From Parashewanella sp965200795 (lineage in GTDB: Bacteria; Pseudomonadota; Gammaproteobacteria; Enterobacterales; Shewanellaceae): a DNA stretch of 64,000 nucleotides. The stretch is taken from contig CBDAVB010000019.1 in NCBI GenBank assembly GCA_965200795.1, forward strand, positions 27,045 through 91,044, read 5' to 3'. Shown piece by piece: positions 63,305 to 64,000 of this stretch (its first letter is position 1; each line of letters opens with the position of its first letter). Below the pieces are notes generated by a model that was not told the DNA's origin, ran no database searches, and saw only the letters and a program-made list of their open reading frames with translations. The translations under genes were made by a program, and so were the position numbers.

Positions 63305-63979
63305 ATGCGTCCTTTTCTGATTGCTCCGTCCGTGTTATCCGCTGATTTTGCCCGTCTGGGTGAGGAAGTTGAAAACGTTATTACGGCCGGCGCTGATGTG
63401 GTTCACTTTGATGTTATGGATAACCATTATGTTCCGAACTTAACGATTGGCCCTATGGTGTGTAAGGCACTGAGAAATCACGGCATCAAAGCGGATATTG
63501 ACGTGCATTTAATGGTAAAGCCGGTTGACCGTATTATTCCTGACTTCGCTGAGGCCGGCGCGTCAATCATCACTTTTCACCCGGAAGCCTCGGAGCATAT
63601 TGACCGGAGCTTACAACTGATCAAAAACGCGGGTTGTAAAGCGGGGTTAGTATTTAACCCCGCGACGCCGCTGCACTATCTTGACCATGTGATGGACAAG
63701 TTAGACGTGATTCTGCTGATGTCAGTTAACCCGGGGTTCGGCGGTCAGTCCTTCATTCCGTCAACGCTGGATAAGCTGCGGGAAGTCCGTCGCCGCATTG
63801 ATGAAAGCGGTTATGATATTCGTCTTGAAATTGACGGCGGCGTTAAGGTAGGTAATATCGCTGAAATCGCCGCGGCGGGCGCGGATATGTTTGTCGCCGG
63901 TTCGGCGATTTTCGGTAAGCCGGATTACAAAGCGGTGATTGATGAAATGCGCGGCGAACTCGCGAAGGCGGACGCTTAA
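63305..63979 (+). CDS. rpe: Ribulose-phosphate 3-epimerase
   Basis: A 224-residue TIM-barrel enzyme interconverting ribulose 5-phosphate and xylulose 5-phosphate. Motifs: APSVLSADFARLGEE, VVHFDVMDNHYVPNLTIGP (metal-binding His and Asp), DVHLMV, LLMSVNPGFGGQSF and EIDGGVKVGNI. The family start MRPFLIAPSVLSADF at 63305 is preferred over one 27 codons earlier. Its stop overlaps the next start (TAATG), usual for rpe-gph. Confidence 0.96.
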   Translation: MRPFLIAPSVLSADFARLGEEVENVITAGADVVHFDVMDNHYVPNLTIGPMVCKALRNHGIKADIDVHLMVKPVDRIIPDFAEAGASIITFHPEASEHIDRSLQLIKNAGCKAGLVFNPATPLHYLDHVMDKLDVILLMSVNPGFGGQSFIPSTLDKLREVRRRIDESGYDIRLEIDGGVKVGNIAEIAAAGADMFVAGSAIFGKPDYKAVIDEMRGELAKADA

Positions 63980-64000
63980 TGGCGGGGTTCAGCGCGATAG
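63979..64000 (+). CDS. Start of next gene, probably phosphoglycolate phosphatase (partial)
   Basis: ATG overlapping the rpe stop opens MAGFSAI before the window ends. The identity as gph is inferred only from the common rpe-gph order; the visible residues do not prove it. Confidence 0.4.

Overview
The window reads as a chromosomal stretch of a host-associated gammaproteobacterium. Core genes and their order are gammaproteobacterial: mreBCD-maf-rng-yhdP-nitrilase-tldD, darP/pmbA, uvrA, recG, deaD, rhlE, rpe followed by a probable gph start, and a prpBC-acnD-prpF propionate cluster. Scattered singly among them are AT-richer orphan genes of effector-like character: two ankyrin proteins, a HAD-like protein, an acidic protein with a nuclear-localisation-like tail, and several proteins I do not recognise. 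This pattern, together with many decaying insertion sequences, suggests a symbiont or intracellular parasite, possibly near Endozoicomonadaceae. That placement is inference; no rRNA or marker tree is available here.

Layout. 0-2.2 kb: end of an ArsJ-type GAPDH gene overlapping arsJ (organoarsenical efflux). 2.3-12.8 kb: small membrane protein, unknown protein, deaD, acidic NLS-like protein, uvrA, and a large ankyrin gene. 12.75-15.56 kb: an IS5-type element that cut off the end of the ankyrin gene and was itself hit by an IS256-type element; target duplications and reading frames allow the original order to be rebuilt. 16-28.7 kb: coiled-coil protein, DUF3014, recG, acetyltransferase, rhlE, two M24 peptidases, HAD-like protein, and a VanX-like dipeptidase lacking one zinc ligand. 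29-44.2 kb: the cell-shape/envelope run and the TldD/PmbA protease pair, interrupted by one large unknown gene. 44.3-45.5 kb: second ankyrin gene. 45.7-52.8 kb: methylcitrate cycle genes (prpF, acnD, prpC, prpB, GntR-type regulator), all on the minus strand, with two identical 12-bp palindromes upstream that look like the regulator's operators.

53.0-61.5 kb is a low-GC island bracketed by two inverted tRNA 3'-end fragments. It holds an IS1595-type element interrupted by an IS4/IS701-type element, an inverted IS1595 remnant, a VWA/VIT-type gene broken by a second IS5-type copy, and an intact IS21 element. 61.5-64 kb returns to native sequence: a small ORF resembling a peptide precursor, repeats, a DUF2970 protein, an unknown exported protein, rpe, and the first codons of the next gene.

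Throughout the native part, but absent from the island, are short interspersed repeats of about 155-215 bp with imperfect terminal inverted repeats. Two subfamilies share the terminal pattern AAGTAnCTGACnATAAGTT. They look like a non-autonomous (MITE-like) family that also supplies translation signals at gene edges. A third, unrelated repeat carries the palindrome ACCCGCsTTCGCGGGT.
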